Part shown: positions 1 through 7,016 of the stretch, piece by piece
Layout of the letters: each line of letters opens with the position of its first letter
Numbering within the stretch: the stretch's first letter is position 1
Assembly: GCA_028289745.1 (NCBI GenBank)
Contig: JANQOD010000121.1
Location: 1-13,129 of the forward strand
DNA: 13,129 nt
Reading direction: 5' to 3'
Origin: Allomuricauda sp.
GTDB lineage: Bacteria > Bacteroidota > Bacteroidia > Flavobacteriales > Flavobacteriaceae
The notes under the pieces: model-generated
The model's input: the letters and a program-made list of their open reading frames with translations, nothing else
What the model was told of the DNA's origin: nothing
Database searches by the model: none
Position numbers and translations under genes: made by a program

Positions 1-371
1 TACTTTGCAGAAGCACCTGTTGAAATGATAATGGTTTGGGCCTCGATAATCTTGTCATCGTCAATGGTCACCTTATGAATACCACCAATCTCATCGCTCA
101 ATTCAACCGCAGTGGCCATACCCACCCTGACATCGGTACCAAAGCGCTCGGCTTGTTGCTGCAACTGTATCATCATGGTAGGGCCATCGACGCCTTCCGG
201 ATACCCCGGAAAGTTATCGACTTCGGTGGTGGTGGTCAATTGGCCTCCAGGTTCCATGCCTGTATAGACCACTGGTTTTAAATCGGCACGCGCTGCATAA
301 ATCGCTGCGGTATAGCCTGCCGGTCCCGAGCCTATTATCAAAGTTTTCAATCGTTCAACCTGTTCTGACAT
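1..371 (-). CDS. trxB: Thioredoxin-disulfide reductase, N-terminal part (cut by window edge)
   Basis: The gene starts with ATG at 371 on the minus strand and runs off the left edge; 123 residues are visible. Thioredoxin reductase is a cytoplasmic flavoenzyme that uses NADPH to reduce thioredoxin. The visible part is the N-terminal half of the FAD domain. Residues 14-19 form the dinucleotide-binding motif GSGPAG, followed by YTAAIYAAR. Next comes the conserved stretch around GGQLTTTTEVDNFPGYPEG (about residues 42-60), characteristic of TrxB, and then a second segment ending in IIISTGAS before the edge. The redox CxxC motif and the NADPH domain lie outside the window. The ATG sits about 30 bases downstream of a strong promoter match at 401-434, which supports this start. 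It is divergent from the hydrolase gene at 621. The family call is confident; activity cannot be judged from a fragment. Confidence 0.95.
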   Translation of the reverse strand, partial: MSEQVERLKTLIIGSGPAGYTAAIYAARADLKPVVYTGMEPGGQLTTTTEVDNFPGYPEGVDGPTMMIQLQQQAERFGTDVRVGMATAVELSDEIGGIHKVTIDDDKIIEAQTIIISTGASAK

Positions 372-400
372 AACCTATTTTTCACTATGTTTTCTTGGTA

Positions 401-434
401 CAAAAGTAGGTTTTTTGTGCAAAACCTTACAAAA
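401..434 (-). promoter_or_regulatory. Bacteroidota-type promoter of trxB
   Basis: On the minus strand a TTTTG box (434-430) is followed after 21 bases by TACTTTTG (408-401), an exact match to the Bacteroidota -7 consensus TAnnTTTG. The 21-base spacing is normal for this promoter class. Transcription would begin just downstream, giving a leader of roughly 25-30 bases before the trxB ATG at 371. This is the best promoter match in the window. Confidence 0.7.
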
Positions 435-620
435 GAAAAGAATTGCTTATCAACAAAAAATCCGAACAAAGTGAAGGGTTTTCGATAGCGAAAATATGGC
501 TTGTTGTTGAAAGATTATCCTTGTTTTGAACTTAGAATGTTTGTCTATCCATGAACAGTACAGTGCTTCCAATAAGAATTGGATCATTTGATTCATTATC
601 TTTAGGGGCACCTAAATTTT

Positions 621-1463
621 ATGAAAATGAAAAAATCCATTAACCTATTTCTTATTGCGGGCTTGATAATTCTTGGATCCTGTAAATCAAAAAGCGAAAG
701 CAATACCGTATCAGAAGACGTTTCTGAAGAGCTTCCTGTAAAGGTAAAAGGAGAAGAGGTGACCTATGCTACCGATTCGACCAATCTTAAGGGATATATA
801 GCTTATGACATCAATGCTAAAGAAAAGCGCCCCGGTGTATTAATTGTACATGAATGGTGGGGACATAATAATTATGTACGGCAACGAGCAGATATGTTGG
901 CCGAACTTGGGTACACTGCAATGGCTGTTGATATGTACGGTGATGGAAAACTGGCAGATCATCCTGATGATGCCGGAAAGTTTGCAATGAGTGTTATGAA
1001 AAATCTACCTGAAGCCAAGGCCCGCTTTAATGCGGCCATAAATTTATTGCGGTCCCATGCTTCGGTAGACGGTGAAAAGATAGGAGCCATAGGGTATTGT
1101 TTTGGGGGCAGTGTGGTACTGACAATGGCCAATTCTGGGGCAGATTTAGATGCGGTCGCAGCCTTTCACAGTGGGGTTCAACTACCGGTAATGCCCAACA
1201 ATGATCTTAAGGCCAAGGTTTTGGTCTGCAACGGGGCAGATGATCCGTTTATAAGTCCAGAATCTGTTATCGCATTTAAAAGTGCTATGGATTCTATCAA
1301 TGCCGATTATAAATACATATCCTATCCGGGCGTAAAACACAGCTTTACCAGTAAGGAGGCAGATACCAATGGAGAGAAATTCGGATTGCCCTTGGCATAT
1401 GATGCCGATGCAGATGGAAAGTCTTGGGCAAGTTTACAACAGTTGTTTTCAGAAGCGTTTTAG
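621..1463 (+). CDS. Dienelactone hydrolase family lipoprotein
   Basis: A 280-residue alpha/beta hydrolase of the dienelactone hydrolase (DLH) family with an N-terminal lipoprotein signal. Residues 1-20 are a short basic and hydrophobic leader ending in LGS, with the lipidation cysteine at Cys21; a charged, Ser/Glu-rich linker follows to about residue 45. The DLH signatures are all visible: HEWWG with Glu78, the nucleophile elbow GYCFGG with Cys160, Asp207/Asp208 in NGADDPF, and His240 in GVKHSF. Spacing from nucleophile to Asp to His (48 and 32 residues) matches the family. Such proteins hydrolyse esters or lactones; the substrate here is unknown. Envelope location is inferred from the lipobox. 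Two ATGs (621 and 627) are possible; the first is used, and the choice changes only two residues. No clear operon partner is present. A weak -7-like TATCTTTA lies at 597-604 without a well-spaced -33 box. Confidence 0.9.
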   Translation: MKMKKSINLFLIAGLIILGSCKSKSESNTVSEDVSEELPVKVKGEEVTYATDSTNLKGYIAYDINAKEKRPGVLIVHEWWGHNNYVRQRADMLAELGYTAMAVDMYGDGKLADHPDDAGKFAMSVMKNLPEAKARFNAAINLLRSHASVDGEKIGAIGYCFGGSVVLTMANSGADLDAVAAFHSGVQLPVMPNNDLKAKVLVCNGADDPFISPESVIAFKSAMDSINADYKYISYPGVKHSFTSKEADTNGEKFGLPLAYDADADGKSWASLQQLFSEAF

Positions 1464-1630
1464 AGAGATTGGTTTTAGTTTAATCGATTGCCAATCAAGA
1501 AATCGCTTTTTTGAACGGTGGCTCGAAGTATTGCAGGGCGGTAAGACTGATGATAAGCTAAAGTGGATTTCTACCGAACTACCCGATCTATTGACCATTG
1601 AAAGGGTTAAGTTGAAATGACCGCACCAAG

Positions 1631-1668
1631 AACAAAAATACAATCGTCTCAATATCAATATTTTTGTT
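1631..1668. terminator. Possible bidirectional terminator, AT-rich inverted repeat
   Basis: AACAAAAATA at 1631-1640 is the exact reverse complement of TATTTTTGTT at 1659-1668, with an 18-base loop. An A-rich left arm and T-rich right arm would place a U-tract on either transcript. It sits between converging genes, where a shared terminator is expected. The stem has almost no G-C pairs, so folding would be weak; the call is tentative. Confidence 0.25.
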
Positions 1669-1912
1669 GACTCTCAAAAGACAGGTAACCGAATAGGTAA
1701 CTTTTCGATGTGGCTATGATGCAGATATAACCCAATACCTATTTGATTATCATTGAACCCAACACTTACCAAAGCATTTCTTTTTTATTTCAAGGCTCTT
1801 AAGAGCAAACCCGTGCTGTCTGGTTTTTAAATGAATACATTTGAATATTCTTAATGGTTTGATCATTCCTTGTTATTCAGGCGTAAAACTCTATACTATC
1901 GCTTGGGCCAAC

Positions 1913-2032
1913 CTAAAAGATCCAAAAAAGTGTGGTTAGAGGTATGGGTATTATTGACGCAGTTCTCTCTAGATCTACAGGTGTGATACCAAATGGGCCC
2001 GAATCCTCATCTTGCCCAACAAAACTACCAGT
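1913..2032 (-). pseudogene. Peptide-like fragment downstream of the symporter, possible gene remnant
   Basis: On the minus strand, after a TGA at 2035-2033, 39 codons stay open to a TAG at 1915-1913 and include GQDEDSGPFGITPVDLERTA. The same frame is also open upstream of that TGA. There is no plausible start codon. The composition (Asp/Glu run, GPFGITPVDLE) is more protein-like than random AT-rich DNA. I do not recognise the family. It could be the eroded C-terminus of a gene once downstream of the symporter, or chance. Confidence 0.2.
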
Positions 2033-2072
2033 TCAATTAAAATAGGCTTCAGAAATCCCTAAAAGCCAAACA

Positions 2073-3734
2073 TTACCAAAACAATGCATAAACCGCGGCC
2101 AGAATGATCAAAATGGCAAAAGCACCAATATTGAACAAAGTACTGGTCACAAAAGTATGTTTTGAAAATATGATGCCCTTTAAATCATCTTTTCCGTTGT
2201 TTTGAAAATAACTGGTCAAAATGATGACCAATATTGTACCCAAACATGTAAGGCCCATTTGATCCATCCATGGCAGTGATGGAAATATGGGTTCCAGAGT
2301 GCTTCCAACCATCCAGTCTTTTGGACCTACCTTAAAGAACAAAGCAATAGGTATTGAGGCCAATACCCCTATAATGGCACCTCTGTTGGTCGTCTTTTTC
2401 CAGAAAAGACCCAATAGGAAGACCGCCAAAATCCCTGGGCTTACGATTCCGGTGTATTCTTGTATGAACTGAAAAGCCTGGTCTATTCCACCTAACAAGG
2501 GGGCTATTACTGCCGCAATAACCAAAGCAACCGTTGCAGACAAGCGCCCGACACCCACCGCTTTTTTGTTGTCTGCGTTCGGATTGATGAGTTGTTTATA
2601 TATATCCATTGTAAAAATTGTGGAAGTAGAGTTCAGCATGGAGGCCAAAGACGATACAATGGCAGCGGCCAAAGCGGCTACGGCAATCCCTTTGAGTCCG
2701 GTTGGTAAAAATTGCATCAACCACGGATACGCTTTGTCGGAAGCTCCCTGGGAGGGAATGTTCATTAAACCCTCGGCCCCAAGGCCATGCAATATTTCAG
2801 GGTCGTTGATTATCACAAAGGCGGCAATGCCCGGTATGACCACTACCAATGGGATGACCAGTTTCAAGAAGGCCGCAAACAATATTCCCTTTTGGGACTC
2901 CTTAAGGGATTTAGCCGCAAGGGTACGTTGAATAATATATTGGTTGAACCCAAAGTAATAGAGGTTGGCCACCCATAATCCACCTACGAGGACTCCGATA
3001 CCGGGCAGGTTGATATACTCAGGGTTGCTTTTGTCAAGAATCATATCAAAGTGTCCCGGAGCAGCTTCAAAAACGGCTGTCAATCCGCTTAATGCACCTT
3101 CGCCACCAGAGACTGTATTGAGTGCTATATAGGTAGTGACCAAACCACCCAATACCAAGAAAACAACTTGAATGACATCTGTCCACGCCACTGCTGATAA
3201 TCCGCCATAGAGTGAATACGCAGCTGCGAACAGAGAGAGGCCGATTATGGCGTATATCATATCTACTCCCAAGATGGTCTCCAAGGCCAGCCCCCCTAGG
3301 TATAGCACCGAGGTAAGATTCACAAAAACATAGAGACCTATCCAAAAAATGGCCAAGATGGTCTTCAAGTTGGCCGAAAATCGTTTTTCAACAAATTCGG
3401 GAATCGTATAAAGTTTCTTTTCCATGAATATGGGAAGAAAGTATTTCCCCACGATCAAAAGTGTTATGGCCCCCATCCATTCATACGAGGCAATCCCCAA
3501 GCCCAAGGCGAAGCCAGAACCTGACATCCCGATAAACTGTTCCGCAGAAATATTGGCAGCTATCAACGATGCCCCAATTGCCCACCACGGCAGGGATTTG
3601 CTTGCCAAAAAATAGTCTTCGACAGTTTTTTCCTTGCCACTCTTTGTTCTAGACACCCAAAGACCCGCGGTCAAAATCACCAGGGCATATGCCACAAAGA
3701 CCAGGTAATCCCAAAACTCTAGGCTGTTTCCCAT
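2073..3734 (-). CDS. Sodium/galactose symporter of the SSS family, vSGLT-like
   Basis: A 553-residue inner-membrane solute:sodium symporter that by sequence closely resembles Vibrio parahaemolyticus vSGLT. As I recall vSGLT, most functional residues are present with a constant offset of three: Asn61, Ile62 and Gln66 in AANISAEQFIGMSG; Glu85 in SYEWM; Tyr260 (the inner gate) in ANLYYFGFNQY; Lys291; Ala358, Ser361 and Ser362 (sodium site) in AAAIVSSLASMLNS; and Gln425 in FQFIQEYTG. These contact galactose or sodium in vSGLT, so galactose (or glucose) uptake is a strong inference. About 14 hydrophobic segments span the length, starting near residue 10 and ending at the C-terminus. The ATG at 3734 gives the N-terminus expected for the family. 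It lies 293 bases downstream of galT on the same strand with no clear promoter of its own, so it may be read from the galK promoter. Confidence 0.93.
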   Translation of the reverse strand: MGNSLEFWDYLVFVAYALVILTAGLWVSRTKSGKEKTVEDYFLASKSLPWWAIGASLIAANISAEQFIGMSGSGFALGLGIASYEWMGAITLLIVGKYFLPIFMEKKLYTIPEFVEKRFSANLKTILAIFWIGLYVFVNLTSVLYLGGLALETILGVDMIYAIIGLSLFAAAYSLYGGLSAVAWTDVIQVVFLVLGGLVTTYIALNTVSGGEGALSGLTAVFEAAPGHFDMILDKSNPEYINLPGIGVLVGGLWVANLYYFGFNQYIIQRTLAAKSLKESQKGILFAAFLKLVIPLVVVIPGIAAFVIINDPEILHGLGAEGLMNIPSQGASDKAYPWLMQFLPTGLKGIAVAALAAAIVSSLASMLNSTSTIFTMDIYKQLINPNADNKKAVGVGRLSATVALVIAAVIAPLLGGIDQAFQFIQEYTGIVSPGILAVFLLGLFWKKTTNRGAIIGVLASIPIALFFKVGPKDWMVGSTLEPIFPSLPWMDQMGLTCLGTILVIILTSYFQNNGKDDLKGIIFSKHTFVTSTLFNIGAFAILIILAAVYALFW

Positions 3735-3992
3735 GATATCTCAATTTTTTTAGTTCGTTTTCCATATTCTTTTTCCCATCGCCCCGCTGAATCGAGGACT
3801 TCCTCAAAACCTCACCTAGGTTATCATTTATGCCGGTCTTTAGCCGTTGTGCATCGGCTATGCCATAGTAATATGATCTTTGCCCGGGGTCTGACTTCAT
3901 AATTTAATTTCATCTCCGAATCTCTTTCGAAACTTTTGATCGCTTCCTGTATCGAACTCCCAGTCCGGCTTTACAAATTGAAGACTCTGGAA
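3719..3992 (-). pseudogene. Possible eroded small gene between galT and the symporter
   Basis: The 293-base galT/symporter gap (3735-4027) carries three consecutive peptide-like segments in different minus-strand frames. Segment A (3992-3897) includes FVKPDWEFDTGSDQKF and ends in TGA. Segment B starts with ATG at 3900, overlapping that stop, and includes RSYYYGIADAQRLKTG; the frame stays open to 3649 inside the symporter gene, where it is only a shadow. Segment C (3811-3719) includes FEEVLDSAGRWEKEYGK and runs 16 bases into the symporter start. None has a good start with a coherent full frame. This fits a short gene broken by frameshifts, but I recognise no family and chance cannot be excluded. 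An intact short gene starting at 3900 is the alternative. Confidence 0.3.
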
Positions 3993-4027
3993 TTAGGGCG
4001 ATTTTGACTCTTGCTCTGGCAGTCATT

Positions 4028-5074
4028 TTACGATTTGTTTGAACTGAAATGAACATTTGATACATTTCTCAGGGCTTGCGCAGCATATTCAGCCGTGATA
4101 TCACGCTGTGGATCTGCGAACATTTCATAACCCACCATAAATTTTTTTACTGTCGCGGAGCGTAAAAGCGGAGGATAGAACGACATGTGAAAGTGCCATT
4201 CCTCATGTTCCCATCCATCGGTCGGGGCTTGATGGATACCGGAAGAATAAGGAAAGGAGGTCTGAAACAGATTGTCATATCTTGTCGTAATCTCTTTTAT
4301 TATCTCGGCAAAATTCTTTTTTTCATCATTTGACAGCTGGCCGATGTTCTGATAATGTTTTTTGGGGATTATCATTACCTCATAAGGCCATATCGCCCAG
4401 AAGGGCACCAATGCCAAAAAATCATTGTTCTCTACAACAATCCGCTCCTTTTTGTCCAATTCCTGTAGCAGATAATCTTGAAGCAAGCTCCCACCGATCC
4501 TATCCCAATATGATTTTTGTTGCTTCGTTTTTTTTTCTGCTTCACGCGGTATTGAAGACTGGGCCCATATCTGCCCATGTGGATGTGGGTTACTGCAACC
4601 CATCATACCTCCTTTGTTCTCAAATATCTGTATATGGTTGATACCTTCAATGGCCCCAAGGCTCCTGTATTCTTTTTGCCAAAGATCGATCACTTTTTCA
4701 ATGGCAAAGACTTCCATCAAAGCAAGTGTCTGTGAATGGTCTGGCGAGAAACAAATCACCTTGCAAATACCTTTTTCACTCTCGGCCCTGAGCAGACCGT
4801 CATTATATTCGACCTTTATGGTATCTAACGAGAGTGCCGAGAAATCATTGATGAAACTATAGGTCGATCTATAATCGGGATTACTGGTACCACTGGCCCT
4901 AACGTTGTTGGGGCAGAGGTAACAGTGCTCATCATATTTCTTTCTGTCTAATTGTGCACGTTTTTCTTCTTTTCCCTGCCAAGGCCGTTTGGTTCGGTGT
5001 GGAGAGACCAATACCCACTCACCTGTCAGTATGTTATAACGTCTATGTGGGATGGTATTGATGTTCGTTTTCAA
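4028..5074 (-). CDS. galT: Galactose-1-phosphate uridylyltransferase
   Basis: The second enzyme of the Leloir pathway: it swaps UMP between UDP-glucose and galactose-1-phosphate, giving UDP-galactose and glucose-1-phosphate, in the cytoplasm. The 348-residue length equals that of E. coli GalT. The N-terminal HRRYNILTGEWVLVSPHR, the zinc ligands Cys51 and Cys54 (CYLCP) with His113, and the active-site motif HPHGQIWA with catalytic His166 are all present, as is the C-terminal ADPQRDITAEYAA. The start appears to be TTG at 5074-5072, overlapping the galK stop (TTGA); the frame has a stop shortly upstream, no in-frame ATG or GTG precedes the conserved N-terminus, and TTG gives the correct length. 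The 4-base overlap suggests translational coupling to galK. No galE or galM lies in the window. Confidence 0.96.
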   Translation of the reverse strand: MKTNINTIPHRRYNILTGEWVLVSPHRTKRPWQGKEEKRAQLDRKKYDEHCYLCPNNVRASGTSNPDYRSTYSFINDFSALSLDTIKVEYNDGLLRAESEKGICKVICFSPDHSQTLALMEVFAIEKVIDLWQKEYRSLGAIEGINHIQIFENKGGMMGCSNPHPHGQIWAQSSIPREAEKKTKQQKSYWDRIGGSLLQDYLLQELDKKERIVVENNDFLALVPFWAIWPYEVMIIPKKHYQNIGQLSNDEKKNFAEIIKEITTRYDNLFQTSFPYSSGIHQAPTDGWEHEEWHFHMSFYPPLLRSATVKKFMVGYEMFADPQRDITAEYAAQALRNVSNVHFSSNKS

Positions 5075-6237
5075 AATTTCTTGAGAATATGGGTTCCGTT
5101 GCTAAGTGAGGTCTGAAATGCAGAAAGTTCTATACCGAATTGCTCTTGATAAACTCTGGACGCTTTTTCGACAAATGAGGCTATACCATCTTCTGGCACA
5201 ATATTAAGGGTACAACCTCCAAAACCACCGCCTATCATACGTGCACCCAATACGCCCTTGTGCTCCTTGGCCAAGGCTACCAGAAAATCAAGCTCGGCAC
5301 AGCTTACTTCGTAATCTTTGCTCAACCCCCTATGGGTCTCAAACATCAATCGTCCGACTTCTTTCAGGTTATTTTTTTTTAAAGCATTTACCGCTTTGAG
5401 AACCCGTTCATTTTCTGAAACCACATAAGAGCACCTATTGTAAAGTAAAGGCCCCAATTCTTGCTTGCAATGCTCGAGCATCTCCCTTGTCACATGTCGA
5501 AGCGAGTTTTCTACATGAAAGTATTTTTGTACGATGGCAAGCCCTTCTTCACATTGCCTGCGTCTCGTGTTGTATTCACCTGTGGCCAAATTGTGGGAAA
5601 CATTTGTATTGAGCAGCAATAGCCTATAGGGTTCAATATTCATCGATATATAATCAAAAGCCAAGGTTTTGCAATCCAACAACATCACATGATCTTTTTT
5701 GCCCATTACCGAGGCAAACTGATCCATGATGCCACATTTTGTGCCTACGAAATTATGCTCGGCCCGCTGTGAAAGCTTGATGATATCCCACTTTTCAAGC
5801 CCCAATTGAAAAAGTTCATTGAGACCAAAGGCCAATCCGCATTCCAGGGCAGCCGATGAACTTACTCCAGAACCTACGGGAACACGGCTCTCTATATGAC
5901 AATGAAACCCATTGACCTTATCGGTTTTTATCTTTATTTCATGAAGTACACCAAGAATGTAATTGTGCCATCCCTCAGTACTTTTCGAAATATGGTCCAA
6001 ATCGATTACCAGTGTCTCATTATAGTCAGCGCTTTGCACCGTACACCTATTTCGGGAACCGTTGCGGCAAAAACTGAAGATTATGGTTTTGTCGATTGCA
6101 GCTGGCAGCACATAGCCTTCATTATAGTCAGTGTGCTCACCAATCAAATTGATTCGGCCAGGTGAAGCTACTTGTAGGTGTAAATCAAAAGAAAATCCTG
6201 ATTTTTGTGTTTTATTACTAGTTTGCTTATTCTTCAA
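5071..6237 (-). CDS. galK: Galactokinase
   Basis: A GHMP-family kinase that phosphorylates alpha-D-galactose to galactose-1-phosphate with ATP, the first committed Leloir step. The 388 residues match the usual length. The galactokinase signature GRINLIGEHTDYNEG (residues 27-41) supplies Arg28, Glu34, His35 and Asp37; the GHMP ATP loop PVGSGVSSSAA is at 120-130; CGIMDQF carries the likely catalytic base Asp172; and the third motif IGGGFGGCT is at 335-343. The start is taken as TTG at 6237-6235: an in-frame TGA lies two codons upstream, and no ATG or GTG occurs in frame before the conserved core. An ATG at 6244 opens only a five-codon out-of-frame peptide that overlaps this TTG. It is the first gene of galK-galT-symporter and faces the Nudix regulator across a 53-base gap that holds a probable operator. 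Confidence 0.95.
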   Translation of the reverse strand: MKNKQTSNKTQKSGFSFDLHLQVASPGRINLIGEHTDYNEGYVLPAAIDKTIIFSFCRNGSRNRCTVQSADYNETLVIDLDHISKSTEGWHNYILGVLHEIKIKTDKVNGFHCHIESRVPVGSGVSSSAALECGLAFGLNELFQLGLEKWDIIKLSQRAEHNFVGTKCGIMDQFASVMGKKDHVMLLDCKTLAFDYISMNIEPYRLLLLNTNVSHNLATGEYNTRRRQCEEGLAIVQKYFHVENSLRHVTREMLEHCKQELGPLLYNRCSYVVSENERVLKAVNALKKNNLKEVGRLMFETHRGLSKDYEVSCAELDFLVALAKEHKGVLGARMIGGGFGGCTLNIVPEDGIASFVEKASRVYQEQFGIELSAFQTSLSNGTHILKKF

Positions 6238-6255
6238 GTCTCATTGATTGTTTTT

Positions 6256-6263
6256 CAAATATA
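6256..6263 (-). promoter_or_regulatory. -7 promoter box of the galK operon
   Basis: The minus strand reads TATATTTG here, an exact match to the Bacteroidota -7 consensus TAnnTTTG. The implied start site leaves a leader of only about 10-16 bases before the galK TTG. No TTG/TTTG element is found at the normal 17-23-base distance upstream; that space is occupied by the inverted repeat at 6265-6285. A promoter lacking its -33 box may depend on an activator, but that is inference. Confidence 0.5.
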
Positions 6264-6264
6264 A

Positions 6265-6285
6265 TAAATGTAAATTATACATTTA
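6265..6285. promoter_or_regulatory. Probable operator: perfect 8-5-8 inverted repeat in the galK/regulator gap
   Basis: TAAATGTA (6265-6272) and TACATTTA (6278-6285) are exact reverse complements separated by AATTA, a 21-base site with the half-site spacing expected for a dimeric winged-helix regulator. It begins one base from the galK -7 box and fills the spacer up to where the -33 box should be. Its right arm, TACATTTA, also resembles a -7 box for the regulator gene itself on the plus strand. The likely ligand is the Nudix regulator encoded at 6291, acting on both galK and itself. The symmetry is seen directly; binding is inferred. Confidence 0.6.
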
Positions 6286-6290
6286 AAATT

Positions 6291-7016
6291 ATGGTGCCAA
6301 ATAGAAAACCAACAATTGCCTTCCCTCCGAACGACTTTTATCGTCAGGACCACAAAATGTATGTGGCCACAGATTGCATAGTCTTCGGTTATGATTCAAA
6401 TGATCTGAAACTACTTCTCTTTCAGCGAAAACTCAGTCCTTTCAAAGGAGAATGGTCATTGATAGGCACCTTCGTTCACCTAGACGAGAGCATAGATGTA
6501 GCCGCTGAAAGAGTACTTGAGCAGACCACGGGACTGACAAATATCTTCATGGAGCAAACCTTGGCCTATGGTCATGTCAAACGAGATCCGGGCTATAGAT
6601 GTATTTCGATAGCCAAATATGCGCTTATCAGGCTTGATGAACACGATAAAAAGTCGGTAGAACAATATGGTGCCAAATGGTTTTCACTTGATGATCTGCC
6701 ACCGATGATACTCGATCATCAACAAATGATAAACGATGCCTTGGATATGCTCAAGGAAAAGGCAAAAAAGCAACCTGTGGGATTTGAACTGCTACCCAAA
6801 AAATTTACACTGCCACAGCTTCAGCGACTTTATGAACTGATATATCAAAAAGAGATCGACTCAAGAAACTTCAGAAAAAAGGTTTTGTCGCTCAACATTC
6901 TCATAAAATTGCAGGAAAAAGACAAATCCAACTCAAAAAAGGGAGCCTTTCTGTATAAGTTCAACAGTAGAAAATACAACCAATATTTTACGAACGGATT
7001 TAATTTTGATACCTAA
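6291..7016 (+). CDS. Nudix-domain transcriptional regulator (NrtR/AraR-like), probable galactose operon regulator
   Basis: A 241-residue protein with an N-terminal Nudix fold (about residues 23-150) and a C-terminal winged helix (about 164-235; FELLPKKFTLPQLQRLYELI, then SRNFRKK). This is the architecture of NrtR-type sugar regulators, in which the Nudix domain senses a small molecule and the winged helix binds DNA. The Nudix box at 60-82 is degenerate: Glu66, Arg74, Gly81 and Leu82 remain, but the first Gly is Thr60 and the metal-binding REUxEE positions read R-V-L-E-Q-T. Hydrolase activity is therefore unlikely, which fits a ligand sensor. Being divergent from galK with an inverted repeat between them, it most likely regulates galactose use; the effector is unknown. 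The start is ATG at 6291; ATG at 6357 (Met23) is the alternative. If the weak -7-like box at 6278-6285 is used, the mRNA would be nearly leaderless. Confidence 0.85.
   Translation: MVPNRKPTIAFPPNDFYRQDHKMYVATDCIVFGYDSNDLKLLLFQRKLSPFKGEWSLIGTFVHLDESIDVAAERVLEQTTGLTNIFMEQTLAYGHVKRDPGYRCISIAKYALIRLDEHDKKSVEQYGAKWFSLDDLPPMILDHQQMINDALDMLKEKAKKQPVGFELLPKKFTLPQLQRLYELIYQKEIDSRNFRKKVLSLNILIKLQEKDKSNSKKGAFLYKFNSRKYNQYFTNGFNFDT

Larger units (their letters stand above)
1464..2072. other. Gene-poor stretch between two converging genes
   Basis: About 600 bases between the 3' end of the hydrolase gene (plus) and the 3' end of the symporter gene (minus). No intact gene is convincing. It holds a plus-strand open segment at about 1482-1620 that reads like the tail of a protein (containing RFFERWLEVLQGGK) but has no own start; an inverted repeat at 1631-1668; a 7-base direct repeat AGGTAAC at 1683-1689 and 1695-1701; a perfect 12-base palindrome GCTCTTAAGAGC at 1795-1806; a basic 38-codon ATG ORF on the minus strand (1866-1750); and a peptide-like minus-strand fragment at 2032-1913. 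Several of these look like debris of decayed genes. Confidence 0.5.

Noticed and set aside
36..281. Plus-strand 81-codon ORF at the left edge
   Set aside because: It lies opposite thioredoxin reductase, whose conserved motifs fix the minus strand as coding.
1449..1658. Minus-strand 69-codon ORF after the hydrolase gene
   Set aside because: It overlaps the hydrolase end, has Ser/Pro-rich shadow-like composition, and the opposite strand reads better as protein.
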